Shown here in pieces: positions 8,478 to 17,879 of a DNA stretch of 64,000 bases. Source of the DNA: Latescibacteria bacterium UBA6620 (GTDB lineage: Bacteria > Latescibacterota > UBA2968); contig DJHM01000042.1 of assembly GCA_002433075.1 (NCBI GenBank), positions 50,494 through 114,493 on the forward strand. The letters run 5' to 3'. Within the stretch, counting starts at the first letter, position 1. Each line of letters opens with the position of its first letter. Made by a program: the position numbers and the translations under genes. Below the pieces are notes generated by a model. The model saw only the letters and a list, made by a program, of their open reading frames with translations. It searched no databases and had not been told where the DNA came from.

Positions 8478-8794
8478 ATGGCCTTCTATGTCTATATGCT
8501 CCTCTGCTCTGACGGTTCCTACTATACGGGCCACACGGACGCGATAGACACCAGGTGGGGACAACACAGGGCGGGCGAAGGAAGTCAGTACACGAAGAGT
8601 CGCCTGCCTGTGAAGTTGGTATGGGTGGGAAATTTCCCCACGCGGGAACAAGCCAAAGACTTCAAACTCAAGCTGAAGAAGTGGAACAGCGCAAGAAAGC
8701 GGTCCTGGCTGCCGGCGATGATGACGCGTTGTTGGAAGCAGCTAAAAAGTACGGGTGGGAAACTTACAGGATGAGAAAGCGAATCAAGCAGTGA
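8478..8794 (+). pseudogene. GIY-YIG nuclease-domain protein, frameshifted near the C-terminus
   Basis: This small YhbQ/UvrC-N-like GIY-YIG endonuclease-fold protein starts at ATG 8478 with YVYMLLCSDGSYYTGHT (GIY-YIG strands) and continues with WGQHRAGEGSQYT and KDFKLKLKKWNSARK. The family pattern ends in 'K-A-L-I-x-G-D'. Here that tail (AVLAAGDDDALLEAAKK) is in a different frame, reached at the A3 run near 8696-8698, as if one A were missing. The uncorrected frame stops at 8774; the corrected one stops at 8794 inside the right-hand repeat. The whole gene is bracketed by repeats, suggesting a mobile cassette. Confidence 0.75.
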
Positions 8795-8850
8795 AGCGCA
8801 CCCCTCGATACACCCCGGTCTTCGACCGGCATACTCGGGGACGAGGATGA
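8789..8850 (-). repeat. Right repeat block, inverted hairpin copy
   Basis: It opens with the exact 18-mer CAGTGAAGCGCACCCCTC (8789-8806), which contains the TGA stop of the nuclease gene. CTCGATAC, a hairpin CCGGTC-ttc-GACCGG and ATACTCGGGGACGAG follow. Read on the minus strand this is CCCGAGTAT-hairpin-GTATCGAGGGG, the same plan as the left block, so the hairpin units point towards each other across the gene. Confidence 0.7.
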
Positions 8851-8898
8851 CCGCGTGCGCGGCAGATCGCCTCAAATAACCTCCCTTGGAGACCCGCG

Positions 8899-9921
8899 AT
8901 GCGTATCGGTGTAATCGGTACTGTCGGCCATCTTAACTACGTGCTCAATGGAATCCCCGTTCTCGACGGTGTCGAACTGGTCGCCGCGGCCGCGGGCACG
9001 CCTAACGAAGACCTTGGTCGAATTCGAGCGCATAACGCGTTCTCAGACGAAACCATCTTCTACGACGACTGGATGACGATGTTGGACAAGGCCGATCTCG
9101 AGATTGTGGCGGTCTGCCGGCCGTACCCGATGAACGCCGAGGCCACCATCGCCGCGCTCGAACGAAACATTCACGTCGTCACCGAAAAGCCTGTCGCCAC
9201 GACGTTCGACACCCTGAACAAAGTGGAGGAAGCACGAGCCGGAAGTAGCGCCAGGCTCACCACGATGTTTGGAATGCGGTTCGAACCCGCGTTCCGTGCG
9301 GCCAGGAAGGCTGTCGAAGACGGACGGATCGGTGAACCCGTACTCGCTGCGGGGCAAAAGTCTTACAAGTTCGGCAACCGACCCGAGTTCTTCAGGAATC
9401 GTGACACGTACGGCGGATCGATCCTTTGGGTGGGCATTCACGCCGTGGACTTCGTGCGGTGGGTTTCCGGACTGGACTACACTCTGGTTACCGCACTGCA
9501 CGGAAACGCTGCACATCCGGACTACCCGGGCTGCGAAGATCACGGAGGAATCCTCTACCGCTTCGCGAACGGCGGTACTGCCGTCATCAATCTCGACTAC
9601 CTCCGCCCGGAAGGGGCCCCGACCCACGGTGACGACCGCCTGCGGATTGCCGGTACCGAGGGTATCGTTGAAGTCATCGATGCGGGTAGCCGTGCGGTTC
9701 TACTTCGCGGTGGGGCCACCGAGGATCTCCCGCTCGCGGAGTCCGTTAATCTACTCGTGGATTTCGTCGGCGACCTCCGGGGCGGCCCCTCCCACCTGAT
9801 CGAACCCTACGAAGCCACTTATGTGACCCGCCTTGCCCTGATGGCGCGTGAAGCCGCAGACCGGGGTAAGATCCTTTCTCTTCCGACACCGCCCGGTCAA
9901 TCGAAAGTTTTCGGCCAGTAA
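8899..9921 (+). CDS. Gfo/Idh/MocA family oxidoreductase
   Basis: This 340-residue NAD(P)-dependent oxidoreductase has the N-terminal Rossmann motif IGVIGTVGHLNYV, in which the usual GxGxxG is relaxed to GTVGHL. The Gfo/Idh signature Glu-Lys-Pro is in VVTEKPVATT at about residues 94-103. Members oxidise or reduce sugars, inositols and related alcohols. Its relation to the upstream TIM-barrel isomerase is unclear because the repeat block and nuclease gene lie between. A strong hairpin follows the stop and separates it from the convergent M24 gene. Confidence 0.9.
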   Translation: MRIGVIGTVGHLNYVLNGIPVLDGVELVAAAAGTPNEDLGRIRAHNAFSDETIFYDDWMTMLDKADLEIVAVCRPYPMNAEATIAALERNIHVVTEKPVATTFDTLNKVEEARAGSSARLTTMFGMRFEPAFRAARKAVEDGRIGEPVLAAGQKSYKFGNRPEFFRNRDTYGGSILWVGIHAVDFVRWVSGLDYTLVTALHGNAAHPDYPGCEDHGGILYRFANGGTAVINLDYLRPEGAPTHGDDRLRIAGTEGIVEVIDAGSRAVLLRGGATEDLPLAESVNLLVDFVGDLRGGPSHLIEPYEATYVTRLALMAREAADRGKILSLPTPPGQSKVFGQ

Positions 9922-9958
9922 CATCTGATTGGGCCCACCGTGCAGAAGCAGGCAAAGA

Positions 9959-9992
9959 GAAGCGAGGCCCGGTATGTCCATGGCCTCGCTTC
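9959..9992. terminator. Bidirectional hairpin terminator
   Basis: A perfect 11-bp stem, GAAGCGAGGCC / GGCCTCGCTTC, with a 12-nt loop lies between two convergent genes. There is no long T run on either side, so its strength as a terminator is uncertain, but the position fits. Confidence 0.75.
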
Positions 9993-10018
9993 AGTATCCA
10001 AATGCGTTCGCGTAATCC

Positions 10019-11155
10019 TTACTTCCTCGGCACGATCTCGATAGGATACTCCGAGAGATTCTCGATGCCGTCTTCGCCGATGTAGAATGTGTTCTCGAGC
10101 CGTATTCCGAAGTTGAGCTCCTCGTTGTAGGCCCCAGGCTCACAGGAGAAGACATTCCCGACCTCGAAGATTCCCTCCCGATCTCTGTTCAGGTCCGGCA
10201 TTTCGTGGGGCCGGATCCCGACAGCGTGCCCGGCGTGATGGATCAGTCCTACATCGACGAACTCGGGGATCTCCCGAATGCGGGCGTCGATCGTCCGAAA
10301 CAACTCGGTCCCCCTCCCACCCGGTTTCACCAAATCCGGAACGTCCTCCAGGATGCCCTTGATGTGGTCGAAGACGCGTGCCTGAAAATCGGTCGGGTTT
10401 CCGTCCACCGCCCACGTGCGGCATAGATCCGACCAGTAACCGCGGTAGCACGTGTGGGCATCGATAGGGTAGAGTTCGCCCGCCTGGATCTCGTGGTCGC
10501 GGGCCCAGCCTCCCATCTCTGCGGCCTGGTAGTCGCCCCCGTGGAAAATGTTCTCGCCTACGGCCTCACGTGCGGCCAATTGACCTGCCGACAGAACCTC
10601 GAGCTCATTCACACCCGGAGCCATCACCTTCTGTGCCGCAGTGTAAGCGGCGAGCCCGGCCTGCGCCGCCTTGCGCAGAAGGGCCAGCTCATCCGGGTCC
10701 TTCTTCTTTTGCAGATCCCGGATCATTCCGTCCACCGCGATCCACGTAGAGGGCCCAACGGCGTTGGCCACGGTATCGGCGAGGAGCTTCGGCGTGGCTT
10801 CTTCCTGGTAGCCAACCGTTCCCACCGCGGACTCTTCTGCGATTCGACCACGGACTGCCTCGTTAAGACACACCGTCAGGTCGGGATTCATCGTATACAG
10901 TTCGTTCCAGCCGTAAGTGACACGTTCGTCGACGAGTGCGGGGCCGTCTTCGACGTGAGACGCGAGCCAGCTCCCCCCTTCCGTCTTGAAGTAGAGCAGC
11001 GAGGGAAACGGAAACGACGGATAGTTACACAGAAGCTCGCCCGTCAGATAGTAAATCTCCCTTTGGTCCGTGATCACTGCGACGTCGATCCCATCCGCAG
11101 CCAGGGCAGCCCTGAGCCGGGCCTGACGATCTTCGCTCCCTTCTCGCGTCAACAT
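10019..11155 (-). CDS. M24-family metallopeptidase (Xaa-Pro aminopeptidase-like)
   Basis: This 378-residue protein has a creatinase-type N-terminal domain (DGIDVAVITDQREIYYLTG) and a pita-bread catalytic domain. The five metal ligands of the M24 family can be placed: two Asp in PIDAHTCYRGYWSDLCR, His in HHAGHAVGIRPHEMP, Glu in FSCEPGAYNEE and Glu in GIRLENTFYIG. It is a proline peptidase or a related creatinase-like hydrolase. The ATG at 11155 is preceded by AGGAGG six bases away. It is convergent with the Gfo/Idh gene and divergent from the next one. Confidence 0.92.
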   Translation of the reverse strand: MLTREGSEDRQARLRAALAADGIDVAVITDQREIYYLTGELLCNYPSFPFPSLLYFKTEGGSWLASHVEDGPALVDERVTYGWNELYTMNPDLTVCLNEAVRGRIAEESAVGTVGYQEEATPKLLADTVANAVGPSTWIAVDGMIRDLQKKKDPDELALLRKAAQAGLAAYTAAQKVMAPGVNELEVLSAGQLAAREAVGENIFHGGDYQAAEMGGWARDHEIQAGELYPIDAHTCYRGYWSDLCRTWAVDGNPTDFQARVFDHIKGILEDVPDLVKPGGRGTELFRTIDARIREIPEFVDVGLIHHAGHAVGIRPHEMPDLNRDREGIFEVGNVFSCEPGAYNEELNFGIRLENTFYIGEDGIENLSEYPIEIVPRK

Positions 11156-11302
11156 TCTCTGCCTCCTGTAGCCGGCCGTTTAGGCCGGTGAATTGACTCG
11201 GTCTGCAAATGTCCTTACCTATTGCCCGATCCCGCTGAATGATAGACGACAACCCGCGACACTCAAAACGTTTTGCCGTCCGACAACCCTGTAGGAGCAC
11301 AT

Positions 11303-12361
11303 ATGCCAGGTGGAAAGAAAGTTCGTATCGCCATCGTTGGAATGGGTATCGGCAAACCGAATGGCCGAGCCCTTTCGGGTCATTCAAAAGGTGAGGTCGT
11401 CGCCCTGTGCGACCTGGATTCAGACCGGATGACCGAGTTCGCGAAAGAACTGCCCGGCGACCTGAAGTTCTACACGGACTATAAAGCGATGTGCAGGGAT
11501 CCCGAGATCGACGCAGTGTTTGTCGGTACACCCAACCAATGGCACGTCCCGGTCGCCCTCGAGGCGATCAAGCGGGATAAACACGTCCTGGTCACGAAGC
11601 CTCTGGCCGATTCCGAGCGGGCGGCGAAGCGACTCGTCAAGGCTGCGGAGGCGTCGGGCGTAGTGAATATGATGTCGCTCTCGACACGATTCGGTCCGGC
11701 CTGCAGTTATCTGAGCAAGCTGTCACGGGAGGAGTATTTCGGCGAACTTTACTACGCGCGCGCCCGGAGTGTTCGAAGAAGCGGGATCCCGGCCTGGAAC
11801 CTCGGCTTCATACGAGAAGGCGGAGGTGCGTTCCGGGATATGGGGGTCCACGTGCTCGACGCGGCCTGGGCGATCCTCGGATTCCCGACTCCCGAGACCG
11901 TAACCGGTGTCGCCGGTGCGAAATTCGGGCCTCGAGGGATTCACTATCTGAGAACCGGGTCCGTCCCTCGATCCGTGGCCCGCCAATTCAAGGCCGACGA
12001 CTACGCCGGAGGGTTCATTCGGTTCGAAAACGGGATCGGGTTGCAGATCGAAAGCTTTTGGGCATCTCATCAACCGGGAGAGTTCCAGATCGAGCTGTTC
12101 GGAACAGACGCCGGCGCCACGCTTTCGCCTCTGACACTCTTTCGGAGTGACGGACAGACTCCCTTGAACACAAGCGTCGACCTGCCGCGAGGAGGCGAGG
12201 CCAGTTGGAACGCCATCGCCGACCACTTCATCACATCTGTCCTCGAGGGAAAGCAAGCCAGCGCGCCCCTGCGTCACGGGTTGATCGTCCAGCAGATGAT
12301 GGAAGGGCTCCTGAAGAGCGCCAACGACGGGAAGGAACTCAGGCTGAAGATCGATCCTTGA
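11303..12361 (+). CDS. Gfo/Idh/MocA family oxidoreductase
   Basis: A 352-residue NAD(P)-dependent sugar or cyclitol dehydrogenase. The nucleotide-binding motif is IAIVGMGIGKPNGRAL near residues 9-24 and the catalytic-site Lys-Pro is in LVTKPLADSE; the usual Glu before Lys is Thr here. The C-terminal half carries the substrate-domain pattern FRDMGVHVLDAAWAILG. ATG 11303 has a GTAGGAG ribosome site; the TTG at 11273 is less likely. It is followed 76 bp later by a beta-helix gene in the same direction, so the two may act on the same glycan-derived substrate. Confidence 0.9.
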   Translation: MPGGKKVRIAIVGMGIGKPNGRALSGHSKGEVVALCDLDSDRMTEFAKELPGDLKFYTDYKAMCRDPEIDAVFVGTPNQWHVPVALEAIKRDKHVLVTKPLADSERAAKRLVKAAEASGVVNMMSLSTRFGPACSYLSKLSREEYFGELYYARARSVRRSGIPAWNLGFIREGGGAFRDMGVHVLDAAWAILGFPTPETVTGVAGAKFGPRGIHYLRTGSVPRSVARQFKADDYAGGFIRFENGIGLQIESFWASHQPGEFQIELFGTDAGATLSPLTLFRSDGQTPLNTSVDLPRGGEASWNAIADHFITSVLEGKQASAPLRHGLIVQQMMEGLLKSANDGKELRLKIDP

Positions 12362-12437
12362 GCCTGGACAGCACCCCCTTCAATATCCTCCGAACATCGG
12401 CCAGGCTTGCCTGGATCTCATCCTTAAAGGGACTGCA

Positions 12438-13625
12438 ATGACGGATCGTAGACCACTCCTTGTCACCGTGGGGCACGCCGATGCCGACATCGTCGGATCG
12501 AATCATCGCGCACTCCAGTCGGCCGTCGACTACGTTGCCGGCCTCGGCGGCGGCGTTGTTCGCGTCGAGGCTGGACGCTACGAGATGCGGGATTCGCTTC
12601 ATCTCCGGTCGAACGTCGTTCTCGAGAGTCGCGGAGCCGTCCTGGCCAAAGCCGACGCGGCCTCCAGCCCGCTGGTAATCGACGGGGACTACGGCGAAGA
12701 GCAGATTACGCTGGCCGACCCCACCGGTTTCCACGTAGGCGACGGCGTGAGTGTGGGAGACGACGCATCGGGAGGCTTCCATCACGTCGTAGCCACCCTG
12801 CTGTGGCAGGACGGATCGACGTTCGGAGTTAGCAAGCCGATGAACGGTGATTACCTCGTGTCCAGGAACGCTCGCGCGGCCACGACGTTTCCCGTCATCA
12901 GTGGTTACCACGTCGAGGGTGTGTCCATCTCAGGCTTCGAGATTCAGGGGAACAGGGGAAACAACGAGTACCTCACGGGTTGCCGGGGAGCGGGCATCTT
13001 CCTCTATCGCAGTCACGGCACGAGGATCCGGGATTGCCGTGTGCTCGACTACGCCGGGGATGGCATCAGCTTTCAGCAGAGTCACGGCGTTACAGTCGAA
13101 GACTGCCTGTCGGAAGGCAATACGCATCTCGGCCTCCATCCTGGCAGCGGCAGCGGCTCACCCGAAATCCGTCGGTGCCGATCTCAGAAGAACGGCCAGA
13201 CCGGGCTGTTCCTCTGTTGGCGCGTCAAGCACGGCGTCTTCGAAGACAACCAACTCCTAGACAACGGGCGAACGGGGATTTCGATCGGTCACAAAGACAC
13301 GGACAACCTGTTCACCCGGAACACGATCCGGGGTAACGGCCGCGAGGGGATTCTTTTCAGAGACGAATCGGAGCCGATGGCAGGACATCGGAATCGATTC
13401 ATCGGCAACGACGTCGTCGGGAATGGATCCGCCGAAGATGGATGCGGGGTCCGCATCCTCGGACACACACACGACCTCGTGTTCGAGCAGAATCGCATCA
13501 CAGACGACGAATCGGGGGTTCAGACAATCGCCCTCTACGTCGGCAGCCACGCCGAGACACCTCGACTCGATGAGAACGAAGTCGCCGGCGCAATCGTCGA
13601 CGAAACCGAACAGGTCGACGCATGA
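12438..13625 (+). CDS. Right-handed parallel beta-helix protein (pectate lyase-like fold)
   Basis: This 395-residue protein is built of short repeats typical of parallel beta-helices (SHGTRIRDCRVLDYAGDGIS, SHGVTVEDCLSEGNTHLGLH, RTGISIGHKDTDNLFTRNTI), the NosD/PbH1 pattern. The N-terminus carries the usual cap (ALQSAVDYVAGLGGGVVRVE, then GRYEMRDSLHLRSNVVLES). Such proteins are polysaccharide lyases, epimerases or glycosidases. No signal peptide is evident, which suggests an intracellular or unusually exported enzyme. It overlaps the next gene by 4 bp (ATGA), so they are translationally coupled. Confidence 0.85.
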   Translation: MTDRRPLLVTVGHADADIVGSNHRALQSAVDYVAGLGGGVVRVEAGRYEMRDSLHLRSNVVLESRGAVLAKADAASSPLVIDGDYGEEQITLADPTGFHVGDGVSVGDDASGGFHHVVATLLWQDGSTFGVSKPMNGDYLVSRNARAATTFPVISGYHVEGVSISGFEIQGNRGNNEYLTGCRGAGIFLYRSHGTRIRDCRVLDYAGDGISFQQSHGVTVEDCLSEGNTHLGLHPGSGSGSPEIRRCRSQKNGQTGLFLCWRVKHGVFEDNQLLDNGRTGISIGHKDTDNLFTRNTIRGNGREGILFRDESEPMAGHRNRFIGNDVVGNGSAEDGCGVRILGHTHDLVFEQNRITDDESGVQTIALYVGSHAETPRLDENEVAGAIVDETEQVDA

Positions 13626-15172
13626 CCTTCGTTGTCGCCCTCTGCCTTCTGTTTGTCCCTTCCGCGCAAGCCGATAGCGAGCTGGCCGAGAGGAACGCCA
13701 CCCTTGCTCACGCTGCGCTGGGACAGGCGCACGATCTGCTCGTTGTCTGGACCGGTCGCAAGGATTCAGAGTCCAGTCTGCTGCGATCCGGTGAGGGCGG
13801 AAACCGCTGGACCGTCGCCACCACCGCCGCTGAACTGTATACATCCCTCGTTGTCGCCGCCTGGCTCACCGACACCCCCCTCTACGAGGGTCTTCTCAGG
13901 GAAACGCTACGCGACGAAATCAGGCTGACTTCGCGTCTTGCCGCGTTGCCCGACGACTACGACCTGAACCGCAGGCGGTTCAGAAGATCCACAACCGACT
14001 CGGAACGAATTGTGGACGGTGCCGCGCGATATGCAGAGGGCCTTTCGCAGACCTCCGCGCTGACCGGCCCCGGCCCCTGGTCGGAGCGAATGCGTTCGAT
14101 TGTCGACGCTGTCTTTCTCCGTGCCGATGTGGTCAGCGGCTACGCAGAAGGCCCACTCCCCTCCGATCGGGCAGCCGTCAACGGTCGATACCTCAAGTTG
14201 CTCCCCCTTCTGGCCATGGCAACAGGCGATGAGGGATATCTCTATTACGCCCGGCGAATCGGTGACGCCTACTGCGTCGGAATCTTCCCCGGGAACGAGG
14301 GGCTTCCTGCGGACCGGTGGGATTTCGTCGCCGACAAACCCCGGGACCGCGAATGGACGCTTGACGGCGGCGGTGCAGCGTTGGTGGAAGGCCTTATCGA
14401 TCTCTACGAGACCGAAATTAGGGACGGATCGCCTCGCGCAGAGATCTACCGACCCGCCATCGCCAGGGTCTTTGACATCCTCTTTCGCCAGGGACAGACC
14501 ACCGGGAATCGCCTGTCCTATCGGATCGAAACCGACGGAAGGGGAGGGTTCAACATCGACCGACGGCGGGCAAGTTCCCACGAATCGCGTTTTCTCGCTG
14601 CGGCAGCCCGGTTCAGTACTCTTAGCGGCAACCCGACATACTTCAGGCTGGCGACGGAGGCAGCCTCCAGTCTCGCATCCGAAGATGAAATTTCGCTCCA
14701 AGACCTTGACCTGCTTGCCGTTGAGATCGGCACGGAAAAACTTCTCGCACGCACGAGGGCGGACGTGGAACGGGCCGCACAGATCGCCCCGTCTTCACAC
14801 ATCGATGAAAGAGCCGACGCAAGACGCCTTCGCAGATTGACCACGCTGGCTACGGACGCCCAGGCAGGTGTCAGACTGACTCCCTGGCGTACCGACCTTC
14901 GGTGGGGTGCATCGATCCAGGGCCACACACTTCACGTTTCACTAGCGTCGGATGAACCCTGGGAGGGGCAGATCCTCTTCGCTGAACCCCACGCGCTTTC
15001 CCAAGCCGGTTACCCTCGCCACTATCCGATCGATGCCGACACCAGATACGCCGTGCGATTCCCCAGCACGAACACATCCGCCGTCTGGCAGGGCAGCTAC
15101 CTTGCCCGAGGCCTGTCCGTCGAGTTGGAAGGACAGCAGCCCCTCACCTTTTCGATCGTACGCCAACCGTAG
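13622..15172 (+). CDS. Secreted protein, probably alpha/alpha-toroid, function unknown
   Basis: A 516-residue protein with a clear signal peptide (VVALCLLFVPSAQA, cleavage after about residue 18). The rest is rich in amphipathic helices and Trp/Tyr/Asp motifs (YLKLLPLLAMATGDEGYLYY, DRWDFVADKPRDREWTLDGG, SSHESRFLAAAARFSTLSGN). These resemble six-hairpin glycosidases and polysaccharide lyases, but I cannot name a family. A C-terminal beta-rich tail (from about residue 415) may be an accessory domain. It is coupled to the beta-helix protein upstream, so a joint role in polysaccharide processing is likely. Confidence 0.7.
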   Translation: MTFVVALCLLFVPSAQADSELAERNATLAHAALGQAHDLLVVWTGRKDSESSLLRSGEGGNRWTVATTAAELYTSLVVAAWLTDTPLYEGLLRETLRDEIRLTSRLAALPDDYDLNRRRFRRSTTDSERIVDGAARYAEGLSQTSALTGPGPWSERMRSIVDAVFLRADVVSGYAEGPLPSDRAAVNGRYLKLLPLLAMATGDEGYLYYARRIGDAYCVGIFPGNEGLPADRWDFVADKPRDREWTLDGGGAALVEGLIDLYETEIRDGSPRAEIYRPAIARVFDILFRQGQTTGNRLSYRIETDGRGGFNIDRRRASSHESRFLAAAARFSTLSGNPTYFRLATEAASSLASEDEISLQDLDLLAVEIGTEKLLARTRADVERAAQIAPSSHIDERADARRLRRLTTLATDAQAGVRLTPWRTDLRWGASIQGHTLHVSLASDEPWEGQILFAEPHALSQAGYPRHYPIDADTRYAVRFPSTNTSAVWQGSYLARGLSVELEGQQPLTFSIVRQP

Positions 15173-15285
15173 CCGCTCTTCAGGAACCCCACCCCTCTAT
15201 CCGAGTTTAAGAAGGGTTGTCGCAGGAAGAGGCCGAACGAGCCGCTACCAGGATTCTGGTGCTGCGCCACCCATTCGGGGCTGCT

Positions 15286-15426
15286 GTGAACCGATTTTTT
15301 TCACTCACCGCTTCGCTTCTGCTTATGGCGTGTGGGTCGACGGACGAGGGGCCGTTCGTCTCGAAGCCCGACGAAAACACGCCGGACGAGCCCGGTCAAC
15401 CATCACTGAGGCGGGGCGTTGGCTGA
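15286..15426 (+). CDS. Very small putative lipoprotein
   Basis: Translation from GTG 15286 gives a 46-residue product with a lipoprotein signal (NRFFSLTASLLLMACGSTDE, lipobox LMAC) and a short acidic, proline-rich tail. It could be a genuine small lipoprotein or the leftover N-terminus of a longer one. There is no convincing ribosome site, and it ends 5 bp from the convergent lactonase stop. Confidence 0.33.
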   Translation: MNRFFSLTASLLLMACGSTDEGPFVSKPDENTPDEPGQPSLRRGVG

Positions 15427-15430
15427 CCGT

Positions 15431-16474
15431 TTACTGCGGGACGAACAGAAGACACACGCATTCGGGAATGTCAGTCACAGCCCCTGTAGGGGAGAGCGCT
15501 CCGGTATCTCTGTCGATCGCGAAGGTCGTCGTCTTGTTCGAGTTGGATCCTGCCGACAACAGGAAGGACCCACTCGGGTCGATCGCGAAATTCCTCGGCA
15601 CAGGTTCGACATCCGTACGGGCAACGAACTCGATCGCGCCCGTGGCCTCATCGATGCTGTAGCACGCGATCGTGTTGTGCCCTCTGTTGGACCCGTAGAC
15701 GAACTTCCCGTTCGGATGAACGTGAACGTCCGCGGTCGAGAAACCCTGCTCGACCTCTCCGGGCAACGTAGACAGAGTGTTGATCTCCTCGAGCGACCCG
15801 AATTTAGGGTCGTAACTCAGTGCGCTCATCGTGCATCCGATCTCGTTAATGAGATACGCATTCTTTCCATTTGGATGGAAATCGAAGTGTCGGGGACCGG
15901 CGCCAGGCGCCGTATCCAGATATCCGGCCGGGCGCAGCTTCCCACGGTTAATTTCGATCTCGTAAATCACCACCTGGTCCATCCCCAGATCTGCCAGATA
16001 GGCAAACCGGTTCTGCGCATCGATGTTGACCGAGTGCGCGTACGGGCCCTGCTGCCTTTCTAGAATGCTCGATCCCGAATGCTGAATCTTCTCGGTCGCC
16101 TCACCCAATCGGCCGTCGCTCCCCGTGGGGTAGACGGATACCGTTCCGGATGTGTAGTTGGCCACGATCAGGAAAGCGCCGGTCGCATCACACATCAGGT
16201 GACAAGGCGCCGCACCGTGGGATGGCTGCTCGTTCAAATGGGTCAGCCCGCCTCCACTCCCGATCTCGTAGGCAGTGACCGCGCCCACGTCGTCCTCGTT
16301 TGCCGCGTAGAGATACTTCCCGGTCGGATGGATGGCCAGAAACGACGGATTGCTCGCGGGAACCGGTTCGGCTACGGGCTCGAGGCTCCCATCCGTCGAA
16401 TTGAACTGGAAAGGATAGATCCCAACACTGCCTTTCCGTGTGTAGGTACCGGCGTAGACATAGGTATCAGCCAA
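15431..16474 (-). CDS. Lactonase-family seven-bladed beta-propeller (6-phosphogluconolactonase-like)
   Basis: This 347-residue protein resembles YbhE/Pgl-type lactonases. It has repeated blade motifs such as FLAIHPTGKYLYAANED, HFDFHPNGKNAYLINE and VHVHPNGKFVYGSNRGH, and ends with the DPSGSFLLSAGSNSNKTTTF blade. The family hydrolyses 6-phosphogluconolactone or muconolactone-type lactones. No signal peptide is visible. The start is a TTG with AAAGGAG six bases upstream. It is monocistronic, or leads from the 214-bp region shared with the Ldh gene. Confidence 0.87.
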   Translation of the reverse strand: MADTYVYAGTYTRKGSVGIYPFQFNSTDGSLEPVAEPVPASNPSFLAIHPTGKYLYAANEDDVGAVTAYEIGSGGGLTHLNEQPSHGAAPCHLMCDATGAFLIVANYTSGTVSVYPTGSDGRLGEATEKIQHSGSSILERQQGPYAHSVNIDAQNRFAYLADLGMDQVVIYEIEINRGKLRPAGYLDTAPGAGPRHFDFHPNGKNAYLINEIGCTMSALSYDPKFGSLEEINTLSTLPGEVEQGFSTADVHVHPNGKFVYGSNRGHNTIACYSIDEATGAIEFVARTDVEPVPRNFAIDPSGSFLLSAGSNSNKTTTFAIDRDTGALSPTGAVTDIPECVCLLFVPQ

Positions 16475-16688
16475 AGCTCACTCCTTTTTTGGCCGTCATA
16501 ATCAGAATAATGTTCGGTCGATTCATTCAAGTGCCCTGAGCTGTGTATTCTGCAAGTCAACCGCCCCTGCGTTTCAAGCCACGAAGCTGAAGTTCGCGAC
16601 CGGAGATCGCTCCTACCCTTTCAGCTTTTGTCTACCGCAACCGTCCACGCCTGCCGCGCCGTAGCGGAGGAGGGTCAACCGCCACCGC

Positions 16689-17744
16689 CTACGCCCACCC
16701 TCCCGGGTCTATTCCCGCGGCCCGGGCTTCCTCGCAAATTCTCGACCACGTCGTGTCGTCCAGCTCGATGCCTTCCTTTTCCCGAACTTCTGCACATCGG
16801 AACTCCGGTTCCCCCGGCAACAGGATTTCGTTCACCCCGTCCCGAAGGCGGCTCGACTTGACGTGCGCCACCAGAGATTCGAACTCGTCGTAGTACTCGT
16901 CCAGATCGGAAAAGTGTTCGATGTTGTAGACGTTCAGGAAAACCCCATTACTGATCATCGTCCGCGACCCGTTCGCACATCCGAGCCCGCTCAGCAGTCC
17001 GCCCAAAACTTCGACCATCAGACTGAGTGCAGTGCCTTTGTGCGCGACGACCCCGCCCAGGGGCAGGATCGCGCCGTATGGCTCTTCGCTGAAATCCTTC
17101 GGGTCGTTCGTCGGTTGTCCGTCGTGATCGATGATCCACCCGTCGGGCAGACGGTCTCCGCGATTGAGCGCGACTCGGATCTTTCCCTCCGCTACGACCG
17201 AGGTCGTCATATCCACCATCAAGGGATCGTGGTCGCGGCGGGGAGCGGAAAAAGCCAGGGGGTTCGTACTCAGTTTGCCGTCGATCCCCCCGAACGGGGC
17301 GATTTGATACCCGAGATTCCCGGCGTTCACGAAGATCTGTCCGACAAAACCCTGCCGCGCCGCCATCAAGGGATACGCGCCCACGCGTCCAATGTGGCTC
17401 GTGTTTCGCAAGGAGACGGATCCCACGCCATACTCGCGAGCCTTCTCGATCGCGAGTTCAGTGGCGAACGTCGCCCCGACCTGACCCAACGCGCCTCCCG
17501 CATCCACGACCGCCGCCGCCGGATGGTCTTTCACCACTTTGGGCTGGGCGTCCGGTTGAAAGCGACCCTCTCGGATCGCCCGCGCGTACTCATACAGACG
17601 AATGGCCCCGTGAGAGTCGTGCCCAAACAGATTGGACTCGACGAGATGATCGACCGCGGCCCGAGCATCCGATTCGCGGCAACCGAGTGCGTTGAAGAGT
17701 TCGTATCCAATGTTTCTGAGCTGTTGTGGAGCAAATCGAGGCAC
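16689..17744 (-). CDS. Ldh-family (malate/L-lactate/ureidoglycolate) NAD(P)-dependent dehydrogenase
   Basis: A 351-residue member of the type-2 malate/L-lactate dehydrogenase family (MdH/YlbC/ComC), structurally unrelated to classical LDH. The family pattern is clear: ESNLFGHDSHGAIRLYEY near the N-terminus, ISLRN-like VSLRNTSHIGRVGAYP, and PFGG-DGKLSTNPLAFSAP for cofactor binding. The start is the GTG at 17744, since AAGGAG lies six bases upstream; the open frame reaches an ATG at 17786. Substrates in the family range from sulfolactate and malate to 2,3-diketogulonate. Confidence 0.9.
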   Translation of the reverse strand: MPRFAPQQLRNIGYELFNALGCRESDARAAVDHLVESNLFGHDSHGAIRLYEYARAIREGRFQPDAQPKVVKDHPAAAVVDAGGALGQVGATFATELAIEKAREYGVGSVSLRNTSHIGRVGAYPLMAARQGFVGQIFVNAGNLGYQIAPFGGIDGKLSTNPLAFSAPRRDHDPLMVDMTTSVVAEGKIRVALNRGDRLPDGWIIDHDGQPTNDPKDFSEEPYGAILPLGGVVAHKGTALSLMVEVLGGLLSGLGCANGSRTMISNGVFLNVYNIEHFSDLDEYYDEFESLVAHVKSSRLRDGVNEILLPGEPEFRCAEVREKEGIELDDTTWSRICEEARAAGIDPGGWA

Positions 17745-17879
17745 ACGTATCTCCTTTTCCTGAAATGAAGGCCCAATAAAGCCCAATCCCGCTCAAGCTT
17801 CAAGTTCGCGGTTTCGCCGCCACCCGGTGGTTGCTTTTTCCTTGTTTCGCATCATCTTAGACCCGGTTGATAAACGCCT

